Positions 1 through 8,760 of a DNA stretch of 64,000 bases are shown here, in pieces. The translations under genes were made by a program, and so were the position numbers. Every line of letters starts with the position of its first letter. Positions within the stretch are counted from its first letter, which is position 1. The notes beneath the pieces were generated by a model that was given only the letters and a program-made list of their open reading frames with translations, was not told the origin of the DNA and did not search any database. The stretch is from Pseudomonas sp. GM21 (GTDB lineage: Bacteria > Pseudomonadota > Gammaproteobacteria > Pseudomonadales > Pseudomonadaceae): the NCBI RefSeq assembly GCF_000282215.1, contig NZ_AKJS01000191.1:1-64000 (forward strand), in the 5' to 3' direction.

Positions 1-1594
1 TCTTGGCAATCGCCAGGCCAAGGCCGGTGCCGCCGTATTGGCGGGTCGTCGAAGTATCGGCTTGCTGAAAGCTTTGGAACAGGCGCCCCATTTGCTCTTC
101 AGACAGACCGATGCCGGTGTCCTTGACCGCAAAATACAGCAGCGCATCGGCCTCTCGGCACTCATGTAGTCGAACTTCGATGGAGATCTCGCCCTGTTCG
201 GTGAACTTGATCGCGTTACCGGCAAAATTGACCAGGACTTGCCCCATGCGTAGCGGATCGCCCATCAGCGTGGTCGGGACGTCGCTGGCCACATCAAGGA
301 TCAATGCCAGGTTGCGCTGCGACGCCCGCGTACCGACCAGGTTCACCACGTTATCGAGCAGTTGCTCAAGGGTGAACTCGGTCTGTTCAATATTCAGCAT
401 GCCGGCTTCGATCTTGGAAAAGTCGAGCACGTCGTTGACGATGCCCAGCAAATGCTTGCCAGATTGCTGGATCTTGTCGATGTAGTCTCGTTGGCGCGGG
501 TTCAAGTCGGTTTTCAACGCCAGATAGCTCATGCCGATGATCACGTTCATCGGCGTGCGAATCTCATGGCTCATGTTGGCCACGAAGTCGCTTTTGTGTT
601 GGTCGGCGATCTGAAGTTGACGATTCTTTTCCTGGATTTGAATCAAAACACAACGTAATTGCTCACTGGTCTTGGTCGTTGTTTCGATCAGCGCCCTTAA
701 CTTGTCGGCCATCACCCGCACGCGGCCCAGGGCACTATCCTGAGGCGCATCTGGAATCGATACCTCCAGATTACCGGTAGCAAGCTCGTTCAATACCCGA
801 TTGAGCTCGGCAGGAGCGCCTCCCAACAGTTCCAGGATCTGCCTGCGCCCACAGTAAATCAGCAAGCCGAACTCAGCGATCAGCATCAGCAAAATCGCCA
901 CGAACAAGTTCTGTGCGACATTGAGCTTGTGGTTCGCCAGGATCACTTCCTGCGCGGTGCGAACATCCACCAACTCAAAAAAATCGTCCACCGGCGCCAT
1001 GACCCGTGCCTTGTAGACATGGTATTGCGGGCTATACAGCAGTGTCCGGGCCCGGACGAGATCGGGCTCGGCATTCACCGTGTAATTGCCTTGGTCATCA
1101 GCAAACCGGCCCTTGACCGCGTTCATTGCCTCGACTTCAAGCTTGGTCAGACCGTCGGAGTTGGCCTTCGCCTCTTTCAGTTTGTCAAACTCCGCCTCCG
1201 AAAACCCTACCTGCTTCATCAGCGTTTGCAACGCGACCGGTTCCCCATCGGGACGAGGTTGCGCATTGCCACCTGCAACAAAAGTCCAGTAAATACGGTG
1301 ATAGTCTTGCGGGCGCGGCGCTTTGCCGTTGCGAATATCAATGATCTTCAGGTACTCGCGCTCGTATTCCGGGTTCGCCGTCACCACGTAGGTACGAGCC
1401 AGGCGCGTCAAACTATCGGAACTGTGACGCAGTTCATCAGCGAGTAAATAAGATTGGTAGCGCTTCTCGCTGATTTCTTGCGCATCGTGCGCCGCTTGTT
1501 TGATGCCGATGTAGGAATACAGCAGACCCGCGAACGTTGCAGCTATCGCAATCAGCAAACAATGGATAATTTTCGGACGGTTGGCCGCTTTCAT
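1..1594 (-). CDS. Sensor histidine kinase, C-terminus cut by window edge
   Basis: About 531 residues are visible, starting at ATG 1594. An N-terminal membrane segment is followed by a roughly 260-residue sensory region. A second hydrophobic segment (about 265-285) leads into a HAMP-like linker. A HisKA domain carries the H-box SHEIRTP with the phospho-accepting His. The ATPase domain shows the N-box (GNAIKF), G1 (DTGIGL) and G2 (GGTGLGLAI) motifs just before the edge. The SHEIRTP class usually continues into receiver and often Hpt domains, so a hybrid kinase is likely but unseen. It would autophosphorylate at the inner membrane in response to an unknown periplasmic signal. It is followed on the same strand, upstream, by a diguanylate cyclase gene. 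Confidence 0.9.
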   Translation of the reverse strand, partial: MKAANRPKIIHCLLIAIAATFAGLLYSYIGIKQAAHDAQEISEKRYQSYLLADELRHSSDSLTRLARTYVVTANPEYEREYLKIIDIRNGKAPRPQDYHRIYWTFVAGGNAQPRPDGEPVALQTLMKQVGFSEAEFDKLKEAKANSDGLTKLEVEAMNAVKGRFADDQGNYTVNAEPDLVRARTLLYSPQYHVYKARVMAPVDDFFELVDVRTAQEVILANHKLNVAQNLFVAILLMLIAEFGLLIYCGRRQILELLGGAPAELNRVLNELATGNLEVSIPDAPQDSALGRVRVMADKLRALIETTTKTSEQLRCVLIQIQEKNRQLQIADQHKSDFVANMSHEIRTPMNVIIGMSYLALKTDLNPRQRDYIDKIQQSGKHLLGIVNDVLDFSKIEAGMLNIEQTEFTLEQLLDNVVNLVGTRASQRNLALILDVASDVPTTLMGDPLRMGQVLVNFAGNAIKFTEQGEISIEVRLHECREADALLYFAVKDTGIGLSEEQMGRLFQSFQQADTSTTRQYGGTGLGLAIAK

Positions 1595-1804
1595 TTTTAT
1601 GGTTTTCCGGACGCTACCACGCGGGCATGACCTTATAAGCAAGGCAGGGAATCGGCCTATGCTCATCGCCTCTGCCAAGAGACCGCAGTAATACACGCCA
1701 ACGACAGGCCTGCTCTGAAATGCACCGAGCCACACCCCGCTGGTCGCTGAAAAACGCTGAAAACTTCTGAAGCGCGCCCTTGTAGAGCCATGAGACGACT
1801 TGCG

Positions 1805-3367
1805 TTACTCACCGAAGCTTCGAACTTCAGTCAACGCAACGCCCTTTCGCCCGAGTTGCTTGACGCCATACATGGCCTGATCCGCCGCTTTGAGCAACGT
1901 ATCAAGGCTCTGGCCATGCAGGGGGCACAACGAAACGCCGATACTGCACGAGAGGGTCAGCTCTCCCGCCGTGGTTGCAACCGGTTGCGCAATGGCTTCC
2001 AGCATTCTCTCAGCCTTGATTTCAGCAGATTCTGTGTCGGTCAAATTCGCAATCAGAACCACGAACTCATCTCCGCCGTAGCGAGCGACGGTGTCACTCG
2101 AACGAGTGGCATGAAGCATGCGATTGGCGACTGCCCGAAGAACCTGGTCCCCGACCTCATGGCCGTGCTTGTCGTTGATCTCCTTGAAGTGATCCAGGTC
2201 GATCAACAGCACGGCAAACGACACCCCGTACGCTTCCCAATCCGAAAAGGCCTGTCCAAAGCGATCGGCAAAGAGGTAGCGGTTAGGTAATTGGGTGAGC
2301 ACGTCATGGGTTGCCAGATAAGTCGAGCGTTGGTGTTCGACCTCTGCCCGTTCGATGGCCTTGAAATGACGAATCAATACCAATGGCATGAGCACGAGTG
2401 CAGCAGCCAGAACCGCGAGAATCACCAATGTCTCCGAAGTTAGAACGTCCCCTAAGCGCAACTGACGCTCAAACAATAATGTCATGGGTTGTGAAGCGCT
2501 GCTGATTTCGACCCGCTCAACCAGACGTGGAAAGAATAGGCGATCCAGGAAACCGGCTTCCTCGGTCTGCGTTGAAAACACATTGCTTTCAGATCCTGCG
2601 GTGGTTTTCAGGGCAGCGCTGATGTGAACCAGAGGATCCAGGTTCGCCTGCTGCACTGCATCCAGCAACGAGCCCGTCTTGAGCAATAGCAACGACACCA
2701 TCGTGCTACCAAAAAAGTTCGGCCGGGCGTTTTCTTGCGCTTGTTCAGGGCGGCTGACTGACTGCATCAGAATGTAAGCGTTGCCACCTTCATACATTGA
2801 GAAAACAGGTGATACGACAGGCTTCAGATTATTTTGGGTTCGAGCCAGCGCATAGGAGAGATGGGGGACGGTTTCGAGCCTGACGCCATAGATCGAACTG
2901 GACTCCGCAAGTGCCGGATACATAAACAAGACAGGCCAGGTCTCGTTGAGATAGGCCTGATGTTGGGCTGGTTGCTGAGCGAGGCTGGGGAAATCCTTGA
3001 GTTCAAAGTCTGGCCGCCAGGTGCGGCGTAACAGGTCTTCAAAAGCCGCCTGCTCGGCGATGGGAACCGCCCTCGCCGCCTCCAGCATATAAATGTGGGG
3101 ATAGGCGGATAAAACGGCTGCCGCGTAACGCGCCGCAGCTTGCGTATCACTCTGGTCGACAGCCTGAAGAAATGCCGAGAACCCAGCCAACACCGCTTCA
3201 TTGGTATCCAGTTGATTGCGCACAATGCCGGAAATGTTCTGCACGTATTCCGAGAATCGCGTCTCTCTGCGCTGTGTCTCGGAATTGAGCAACAGCACAG
3301 CCGAAAAACCCACCAGGCCGACCGCCAAAACAACGAACCCCAATAAGGATCTGCGCCGCTTATTCAT
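1805..3367 (-). CDS. CHASE-domain diguanylate cyclase (GGDEF)
   Basis: Product of 520 residues from ATG 3367; an in-frame upstream start at 3397 is possible. A basic N-terminus and one membrane segment precede a periplasmic CHASE-like sensor (about residues 40-290). A second membrane segment (about 320-340) leads to a C-terminal GGDEF domain. The catalytic signature RYGGDEF is intact. An RSSD inhibitory-site motif lies exactly five residues before GGDEF, so the enzyme should make cyclic di-GMP with product inhibition. The ligand of the sensor is unknown. It sits alone on the minus strand, 210 bases from the histidine kinase start. Confidence 0.92.
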   Translation of the reverse strand: MNKRRRSLLGFVVLAVGLVGFSAVLLLNSETQRRETRFSEYVQNISGIVRNQLDTNEAVLAGFSAFLQAVDQSDTQAAARYAAAVLSAYPHIYMLEAARAVPIAEQAAFEDLLRRTWRPDFELKDFPSLAQQPAQHQAYLNETWPVLFMYPALAESSSIYGVRLETVPHLSYALARTQNNLKPVVSPVFSMYEGGNAYILMQSVSRPEQAQENARPNFFGSTMVSLLLLKTGSLLDAVQQANLDPLVHISAALKTTAGSESNVFSTQTEEAGFLDRLFFPRLVERVEISSASQPMTLLFERQLRLGDVLTSETLVILAVLAAALVLMPLVLIRHFKAIERAEVEHQRSTYLATHDVLTQLPNRYLFADRFGQAFSDWEAYGVSFAVLLIDLDHFKEINDKHGHEVGDQVLRAVANRMLHATRSSDTVARYGGDEFVVLIANLTDTESAEIKAERMLEAIAQPVATTAGELTLSCSIGVSLCPLHGQSLDTLLKAADQAMYGVKQLGRKGVALTEVRSFGE

Positions 3368-3443
3368 CATCCTGACTTCCAATGCGCGCAGCGCCATCCT
3401 TACCAGGAATGGCGCAATAGCCCTTAGGATCCTTGTTCCCCAT
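3360..3443 (-). CDS. Possible 27-residue leader peptide before the diguanylate cyclase
   Basis: A short frame (ATG 3443, TAA 3360-3362) overlaps the start of the GGDEF gene by 8 bases in another frame, an arrangement that permits translational coupling. A purine-rich AGGGACG precedes its ATG at suitable spacing. The peptide is polar and charged with no membrane segment and resembles nothing I know. Chance is a strong alternative at this length. Confidence 0.2.
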   Translation of the reverse strand: MGNKDPKGYCAIPGKDGAARIGSQDDE

Positions 3444-3680
3444 TGCGTTTCGTCCCTGTCTGATACTTGTTTTACTAACGTGCGAGTTGATCACAGGCTT
3501 TTGCAGGCACAGAAGCCACACACAATGTCCTCTGTGCCGCGGCGATATCAACGCTTCCTGTGCGCAACTGGATACAAAATGATTCTAGGGCATATTGCCA
3601 CTATTCACGAAGAGATATTCTGCTTGCGGGCCCTTTCTACACAGAAGTACAGAACACTTCATCACCGACGAGCACCCAAG
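3368..3680. other. Gap between diguanylate cyclase and arylsulfatase genes
   Basis: Both flanking genes are on the minus strand, so this stretch holds the upstream region of the GGDEF gene and the 3' side of the long catabolic operon. Apart from the possible short leader frame at 3360-3443, I see no gene, no convincing terminator hairpin and no clear promoter. A half-match to a CRP/Vfr site near 3480 has the wrong spacer. Confidence 0.5.
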
Positions 3681-5336
3681 TTAATGCGCTGCAAACACCA
3701 CACCGACCTGCTCGGCATACCGCAACCATGCGGCCTTCAGGCGCTGCACCGTCTCTGGTCGGGCGGCAGCCAGGTCTGTGCTTTCGCCGCGGTCCTGCGC
3801 CACATCAAACAACTGCCATTGTGGCGGCTGCGCGTCGCCGCCAAACCCTGTTTGCGGGCGGATGCCCAACAGTTTCAGGTTTCCCTCCCGGTAATAAGCA
3901 TTGCCGAACAGTTCACCGGCGAGGTTGTCCTGACTGTGCGGGCTACCCTCACCGGCGAGCATCAGCCGCATTGATTTACCTGTAATGGGGTGTTTGCTTA
4001 CGTCTGTTCGCGCCTCGCTCGGCAAAGCGATTCCCGCCAGATCAAGGAAGGTTGGCGCCAGGTCATCAACCCGCGCTATACCACGCTCTACACCCTGACG
4101 CCGCAGTGTCTTGGGCAGCTGGATGATCGCCGGAACGCTAATGCCACCTTCGGCCGTGGTGCCTTTGAACAAATGGAACGGTGCGGCGCTGACCTCTGCC
4201 CAGCGCAATCCGTAGTCGATTTGGGACCCTGGCTGACCGAGGTTGGCGTAGCTGTTATCGGTGCGCGCCCCGGCCGGATAGAACTGCGTGTGGTTCTCGC
4301 CTGCCGCGCCGTTGTCCGACATAAATACGATCAACGTGTTGTCGTATTGCCCGCTGCGGCGCAGGTAATCCACTACTCGGCCAATGTTATGGTCGAGGTT
4401 ATCGACCATGGCCGCGTAGATTTCCATCTTCCGCGCCTCAATGCGTTGCTGTTCCGGACTCAGCTGCTGCCAGCCTGGCAGTTTTGGATTCACCGGGAGC
4501 GGGTTCGCCGGCTGGGCGTCGTTCGCCATAAGACCAAGACTTTTCATCCGTTCGATACGCGCCAAACGTACGCTGTCATACCCCTGATCAAACCGCCCTT
4601 TGTACTTATCCCGGTATTCCTTGGGTGCCTGCAAGGGCCAGTGCGGGGAGGTGTAAGCAGCGTAGGCAAAAAACGGCTTGCCGTCCTTTTGGCTGTTCTG
4701 CAGGTAGCTGATCAGCTTGTCGGTGTAGAAGTCGGTGGAGTAGAAATTCTCCGGCACTTCCACCGCTTTGCCGTTTTCGCGATAGTGCACCTGCTCGATT
4801 TTTGTCGGGTCGATGTTCGAGGGTTTGAAGTGCGCAGCCCCGCCCTCCAGCAGTGTAAAAGACTGCTCAAACCCGCGTTGATCCGGCCCCTGATCCGCCT
4901 CCAGCCCCAGGTGCCATTTACCGACCATCAGGGTGTTGTAACCGCCCTCCTTCAACAACTCGGCGATCGAGTAAGAACGTTGATTCAGGTAACCCTCATA
5001 TCCCGGCTTACCCCGTTGAAACGGTTGCAAGGCTTCAGCCATGGTGCCAAGCCCGGCGAGGTGGTTGTCGGTGCCCGACATCAGCATGGAACGCGTGATC
5101 GAACAGGTGGGTGCCGCGTACATGCTGGTGAACTGCAAACCTTGATGGGCGAGTTCATCCAGCGTCGGTGTGTTGATTTCACCGCCAAAACTTCCCAGGT
5201 CGGAATACCCCAGGTCGTCGGCCAGAATCAGCAAGATATTCGGTTGCTTCGCATCAGCACTGGCCGCCATGGCCAGGCTGCTACCGAGTGTCAGTGCGCC
5301 CAACAATAACGTCAGGGGCATGCGCAAAAGAGGCAT
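3681..5336 (-). CDS. Periplasmic arylsulfatase-family protein
   Basis: Product of 551 residues from ATG 5336, preceded by an AGAGAGA ribosome site. A Sec signal peptide ends near ALA-type residues SLAMA. The alkaline-phosphatase-superfamily metal site is visible as ADDLGYSD near the N-terminus and SDNGAA in the middle; KWHLG is also conserved. The family hydrolyses sulfate esters using formylglycine made from Cys in CxPxR or CxAxR. Here the motif reads CSITR, with Ile where Pro or Ala is normal. It is the last gene of the long minus-strand operon. It could release sulfate from an aromatic sulfate ester outside the cytoplasm. Confidence 0.88.
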   Translation of the reverse strand: MPLLRMPLTLLLGALTLGSSLAMAASADAKQPNILLILADDLGYSDLGSFGGEINTPTLDELAHQGLQFTSMYAAPTCSITRSMLMSGTDNHLAGLGTMAEALQPFQRGKPGYEGYLNQRSYSIAELLKEGGYNTLMVGKWHLGLEADQGPDQRGFEQSFTLLEGGAAHFKPSNIDPTKIEQVHYRENGKAVEVPENFYSTDFYTDKLISYLQNSQKDGKPFFAYAAYTSPHWPLQAPKEYRDKYKGRFDQGYDSVRLARIERMKSLGLMANDAQPANPLPVNPKLPGWQQLSPEQQRIEARKMEIYAAMVDNLDHNIGRVVDYLRRSGQYDNTLIVFMSDNGAAGENHTQFYPAGARTDNSYANLGQPGSQIDYGLRWAEVSAAPFHLFKGTTAEGGISVPAIIQLPKTLRRQGVERGIARVDDLAPTFLDLAGIALPSEARTDVSKHPITGKSMRLMLAGEGSPHSQDNLAGELFGNAYYREGNLKLLGIRPQTGFGGDAQPPQWQLFDVAQDRGESTDLAAARPETVQRLKAAWLRYAEQVGVVFAAH

Positions 5337-5398
5337 GTTTTCTCTCTTATTGTGTTTGATCGAAGACCATGGATTTTGATACGCGCCCGGCGCGGTGC

Positions 5399-6193
5399 TT
5401 ATTCTTCGAATATCGCCACCGCCCGAACAAACCCAGCCGACGCGTGCTTGATCTTGTAAGGGAAACACGACACCACGAACCCGCTGGCCGGCAGCGCTTC
5501 AAGGTTGGCGAGCTTTTCCATTTGCCCATAACCGATATCGCGCCCGGCTTTGTGCCCCTCCCAAATAATGGAAGCATCGCCGTCAGCGGCAAAACGCTCG
5601 CGGGTGTACTTGAACGGTGCGTCCCAACTCCAGGCGTCGGTGCCCACGACACGCACCCCGCGCTCCAGCAAATACAAGGTGGCTTCACGGCCAATTCCGA
5701 CGCCGGCATCGAGGTAACCCGGTTGACCAAATATCGCGCCGGCACGGGTGTTGATCAGCACGATGTCCAGCGGCTGCAACTCATGGCCAATTCTCGCCAG
5801 CTCGGCTTCGATTTCATCGGCGGTGACCACGTGCCCGTCCGCCATGTGCCGAAAGTCCAGTTTCACGCCCGGTTGCAGGCACCAATCCAGCGGCAACTCG
5901 TCGATGCCAAACGCCGGCTGACCGCCATCAGTGGTCGAGGCGTAGTGCCAGGGCGCATCCATGTGCGTTCCGCTGTGGGTGGTGATGTGCAGCCGCTCCG
6001 CAGCCCAGGATTCGTTGCCTGGCATCTGATCGAGTTGCAACCCCGGGAACATTGCCGCCATCTCAGGCCAGCCTTGCTGGTGATCCATGTAATCAATTTT
6101 CGGCAACAACGGAGGTGGGTCCGTGTAGGGGTTGTTGTCGAGGGTGACCGAGAGGTCCACAAGACGACGTTTAGACTTGATGGGCTGCGACAT
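5399..6193 (-). CDS. Cyclase-family metal hydrolase
   Basis: Product of 264 residues. I chose ATG 6193 because GGAG lies upstream and the frame before it looks non-coding. The signature HSGTHMDAPWHY (about residues 70-81) is the HxGTHxDxPxH metal-binding motif of the kynurenine formamidase/putative cyclase family. These metal-dependent enzymes hydrolyse amides, lactones or related bonds. The gene overlaps the end of the SDR gene by 23 bases, so the two are co-transcribed. In this catabolic context it may act on a ring-cleavage product or lactone; the substrate cannot be read from sequence. Confidence 0.88.
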   Translation of the reverse strand: MSQPIKSKRRLVDLSVTLDNNPYTDPPPLLPKIDYMDHQQGWPEMAAMFPGLQLDQMPGNESWAAERLHITTHSGTHMDAPWHYASTTDGGQPAFGIDELPLDWCLQPGVKLDFRHMADGHVVTADEIEAELARIGHELQPLDIVLINTRAGAIFGQPGYLDAGVGIGREATLYLLERGVRVVGTDAWSWDAPFKYTRERFAADGDASIIWEGHKAGRDIGYGQMEKLANLEALPASGFVVSCFPYKIKHASAGFVRAVAIFEE

Positions 6194-7175
6194 GAATCGT
6201 ATCTCCGCTGAGCGACAAGTGACGTGGGGTGGCGGGGTTAAGGGCATTACGGATGAGCGTGGCAGCGTTGCCGTCATGGCTGAAACCGGCGGCACGCGCC
6301 TGCGGGGTTTTCAAGGGCGGCATGCGCCCGAACAACGCTTCCAGCTGGATGTCGGCGTCATAGCTGATCAGGCTGCGACGTTCCTGGCCATAACTCGCCG
6401 CCAATGCGTCCACCACTTGGGCAATGGACAGATGCAGCACCGGCAACTGCCATACACGTTGCGATTCCCCTTCGCTGCTATTGAGTTCGGCAGCGTGAAT
6501 CAGGTTGTTCACACAGCAGCGCGCCGACATCCACCACGCTGTTGCTTGCGCAGAGACCGGACAACGATAGGTGTCGCCCTCGGCAAATGCCCACAACAAA
6601 TCGCTCATGAATGCCGAGCGCAAGCCATTGGGTTCACGCGGGCGGGCAACGATGCCCGGCAGACGCAGCACGCGGCCGTCGACTTCCCCACGCCGGGCGA
6701 GGTCGATAATCGCGCTCTCGACCATGGCTTTGTGCGTGCCATAAGACAGTTGCGGACGCAGCTCGGCTTGCTCGTTCATTTTTTCCGGTAAATGGCCGCC
6801 GTACACCGCCACGCTGCTGGCGTACACCAGCACCGGCGGCAACGCTTTATTGCGCAATTGGTTGAGCAGTTCGAGGCTGGCCAACAGGTTGACCTGATAT
6901 CCCAGTTCGTACTGCTCTTCGGCGGCGCCACCGGGGATACTGACCAGATGGAACACCACATCAATGCCGTCGGCCAACACCCGGCGCATCAAGGCCACAT
7001 CGGTAATGCTGCCGTAATGACGGCGCAAACGCGGGTCCTCCGGCATTCCTTGCAGGCCGGTATCCAGCACCAACAATGCGTCGATGACGCGACTGCGCAA
7101 GCTGCCCCGCGCCAGCAGGCAACGCACCAATTCACGCCCCACAAAACCATTGGCACCGGTAATCAATACTCGCAT
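6171..7175 (-). CDS. NAD(P)-dependent extended SDR (epimerase/dehydratase family)
   Basis: Product of 334 residues from ATG 7175, preceded by GAGGAG. The N-terminal glycine motif GANGFVG binds the dinucleotide. The active site shows a Ser-containing YASSVAVYG strand and YGTHK, the catalytic YxxxK. The overall pattern resembles D-erythronate dehydrogenase-like sugar-acid dehydrogenases, but the family is broad. It starts 10 bases after the FAH gene and overlaps the cyclase gene, so it belongs to the operon. It probably oxidises or epimerises an intermediate. Confidence 0.85.
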   Translation of the reverse strand: MRVLITGANGFVGRELVRCLLARGSLRSRVIDALLVLDTGLQGMPEDPRLRRHYGSITDVALMRRVLADGIDVVFHLVSIPGGAAEEQYELGYQVNLLASLELLNQLRNKALPPVLVYASSVAVYGGHLPEKMNEQAELRPQLSYGTHKAMVESAIIDLARRGEVDGRVLRLPGIVARPREPNGLRSAFMSDLLWAFAEGDTYRCPVSAQATAWWMSARCCVNNLIHAAELNSSEGESQRVWQLPVLHLSIAQVVDALAASYGQERRSLISYDADIQLEALFGRMPPLKTPQARAAGFSHDGNAATLIRNALNPATPRHLSLSGDTIHVAAHQV

Positions 7176-7185
7176 GTGCCGCTCC

Positions 7186-8169
7186 TCAGTACTGAGCCTG
7201 AACCACACGTTGATCGATTGCACCGAACAGCGACTGGCCGTCGCTACCCTGAACATCCATGTGCACGCGGTCACCAAAGCGCATGAAGCCGGTTTGCGCG
7301 GCGCCCTGCTCGATCATTTCAATCGCTCGACGCTCGGCGATGCAGGCCGAACCCACACTGCGTTCGGCGTTGGAAACCGTGCCGGAGCCAATCAACGTGC
7401 CCGCGCCCAGCCTGCGGGTCAGAGCAGCATGGGCGATCAACTGGCCAAAACTGAAGTTCATCTGCCCGCCGTGCGGATGACCAAACCATTGGCCATTCCA
7501 GTGCACCTGCAAGGGCAGATGCACGCGTCCGTCACGCCAGGCATCACCCAGTTCGTCCGGCGTGATGGCCAGCGGGGCAAAGCTGGATGAGGGTTTGGCC
7601 TGCAAAAATCCAAAGCCTGTGTGCATTTCCCGTGGGGCCAGGGCGCGCAAACTGACGTCATTGATTTGCAGAATCAGCTTGATGTGTTGCAGCGCCTGTT
7701 CGGCGGCGCACCCCATGGGCACGTCATCCACCAGCACCACAAACTCGCCTTCAAAGTCGATGCCCTGGCTTTCGCTTGGCAGCGCGATATCGTCGCGGGC
7801 GCCAATGAAATCGTCACCGGCGCCCTGGTACATCAGCGGTGTGTGTTCGACGCCGTCGATAGGATCAAGGTTGAACGCTTTCTGCATCAGCGCACCGTGG
7901 CTGAGGAACGCCGAGCCGTCGCACCACTGATAAGCACGCGGCAAGGGCGCCATGGCCTGAGCAGGGTCAAAGGCAAAGGCATCCGCCGCTTCGCCCGCAT
8001 TCAGTTTGCTGGCAAGGGCCTGCAAACGCGGCTCCACGCCACTCCAGTTCTCAATCGCCTGTTGCAAGGTGGGCGCCACGGAACCGGCATCCACGGCCCA
8101 CGCCAGATCTCGCGAAACGACTACGAGCGTGCCATCACGACTACCGTTCTTCAGGGTGGCGAGTTTCAT
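7186..8169 (-). CDS. Fumarylacetoacetate hydrolase (FAH) family protein
   Basis: Product of 327 residues. The N-terminal part has the short domain typical of larger FAH proteins. The C-terminal domain carries the metal-site features of the family, including a FEGE stretch near residue 195 and a glycine-rich IGSGTVSN segment. Members cleave C-C bonds in 1,3-dicarbonyl acids or decarboxylate and hydrate ring-cleavage products. Its start overlaps the cupin stop codon by 4 bases, indicating translational coupling. With the extradiol-type dioxygenase and monooxygenase it supports an aromatic pathway; the exact acid is unknown. Confidence 0.9.
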   Translation of the reverse strand: MKLATLKNGSRDGTLVVVSRDLAWAVDAGSVAPTLQQAIENWSGVEPRLQALASKLNAGEAADAFAFDPAQAMAPLPRAYQWCDGSAFLSHGALMQKAFNLDPIDGVEHTPLMYQGAGDDFIGARDDIALPSESQGIDFEGEFVVLVDDVPMGCAAEQALQHIKLILQINDVSLRALAPREMHTGFGFLQAKPSSSFAPLAITPDELGDAWRDGRVHLPLQVHWNGQWFGHPHGGQMNFSFGQLIAHAALTRRLGAGTLIGSGTVSNAERSVGSACIAERRAIEMIEQGAAQTGFMRFGDRVHMDVQGSDGQSLFGAIDQRVVQAQY

Positions 8170-8747
8170 GCGGATGCTCCTTGTTCACGGTTCAACTCGT
8201 CAGCGAAGCGCCCGTCGAGAAGGATGAAGACCATGCGCGCCATCGCTTCGGTGCGGTTGCTCCAGGCGTGGTTGGTGCCGCGTTGCACCACCACGTCGCC
8301 GCGTTTGAGGTGCACCTCTTCCTCATCCAGCACCAGCCACACTTCACCTTCGGTGACGATGCCGTAGTCGAGCGTTTCCGTGCGGTGCATCAATTTATGC
8401 CGGGTGCTGCCCTGCCCGGTACCGGCGTGGGACTGGCCAATCTCGGTAAATACCGCCGCGGCGTTTTCATCGCTGACCTGGTTCTGAACGCTGTCTGGAG
8501 GAATGTCCACCACACGAATGACGCTGCCCTGTGGTCCGGGGCTGAGTTGCAGAGGTTTGCTGCTCGGATCACTGGCGTTGTCGAGTAACGCCGGGCTGGT
8601 GCTGCTGTTCCACAGTTCATGGAACACCGTGCCCGGTACGGAAAACAACGGGAACACATTGGGCGTCGGCCCATTGCTGGCGACGATGGCCTGCCCCTGT
8701 TGATCGTGACCGGTGACCACTCGTTTGAATTCAGGAAGCGCTTGCAT
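8166..8747 (-). CDS. Cupin-domain protein
   Basis: Product of 193 residues from ATG 8747, with AGGA upstream. The C-terminal half (about 95-180) has the double-motif cupin pattern, including a RGDVVVQRGTNHAW stretch that resembles motif 2 with its metal His. A HKLMHRTETLDYGIVTEGE segment resembles motif 1. Similar proteins are annotated only as cupin-domain proteins in aromatic clusters. It could be a small dioxygenase, isomerase or ligand-binding protein. It is coupled to the FAH gene by a 4-base overlap and lies 13 bases downstream of the MFS gene. Confidence 0.85.
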   Translation of the reverse strand: MQALPEFKRVVTGHDQQGQAIVASNGPTPNVFPLFSVPGTVFHELWNSSTSPALLDNASDPSSKPLQLSPGPQGSVIRVVDIPPDSVQNQVSDENAAAVFTEIGQSHAGTGQGSTRHKLMHRTETLDYGIVTEGEVWLVLDEEEVHLKRGDVVVQRGTNHAWSNRTEAMARMVFILLDGRFADELNREQGASA

Positions 8748-8760
8748 GGAGAATCCTCGT

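Noticed and set aside
3478-3494. CRP/Vfr-like site upstream of the diguanylate cyclase
   Set aside because: TGCGA and TCACA are separated by 5 bases rather than 6 and the first half is imperfect.
3990-5309. A 439-codon plus-strand frame opposite the sulfatase gene
   Set aside because: The minus strand carries all sulfatase motifs and a signal peptide; the plus-strand product has no recognisable features or ribosome site.
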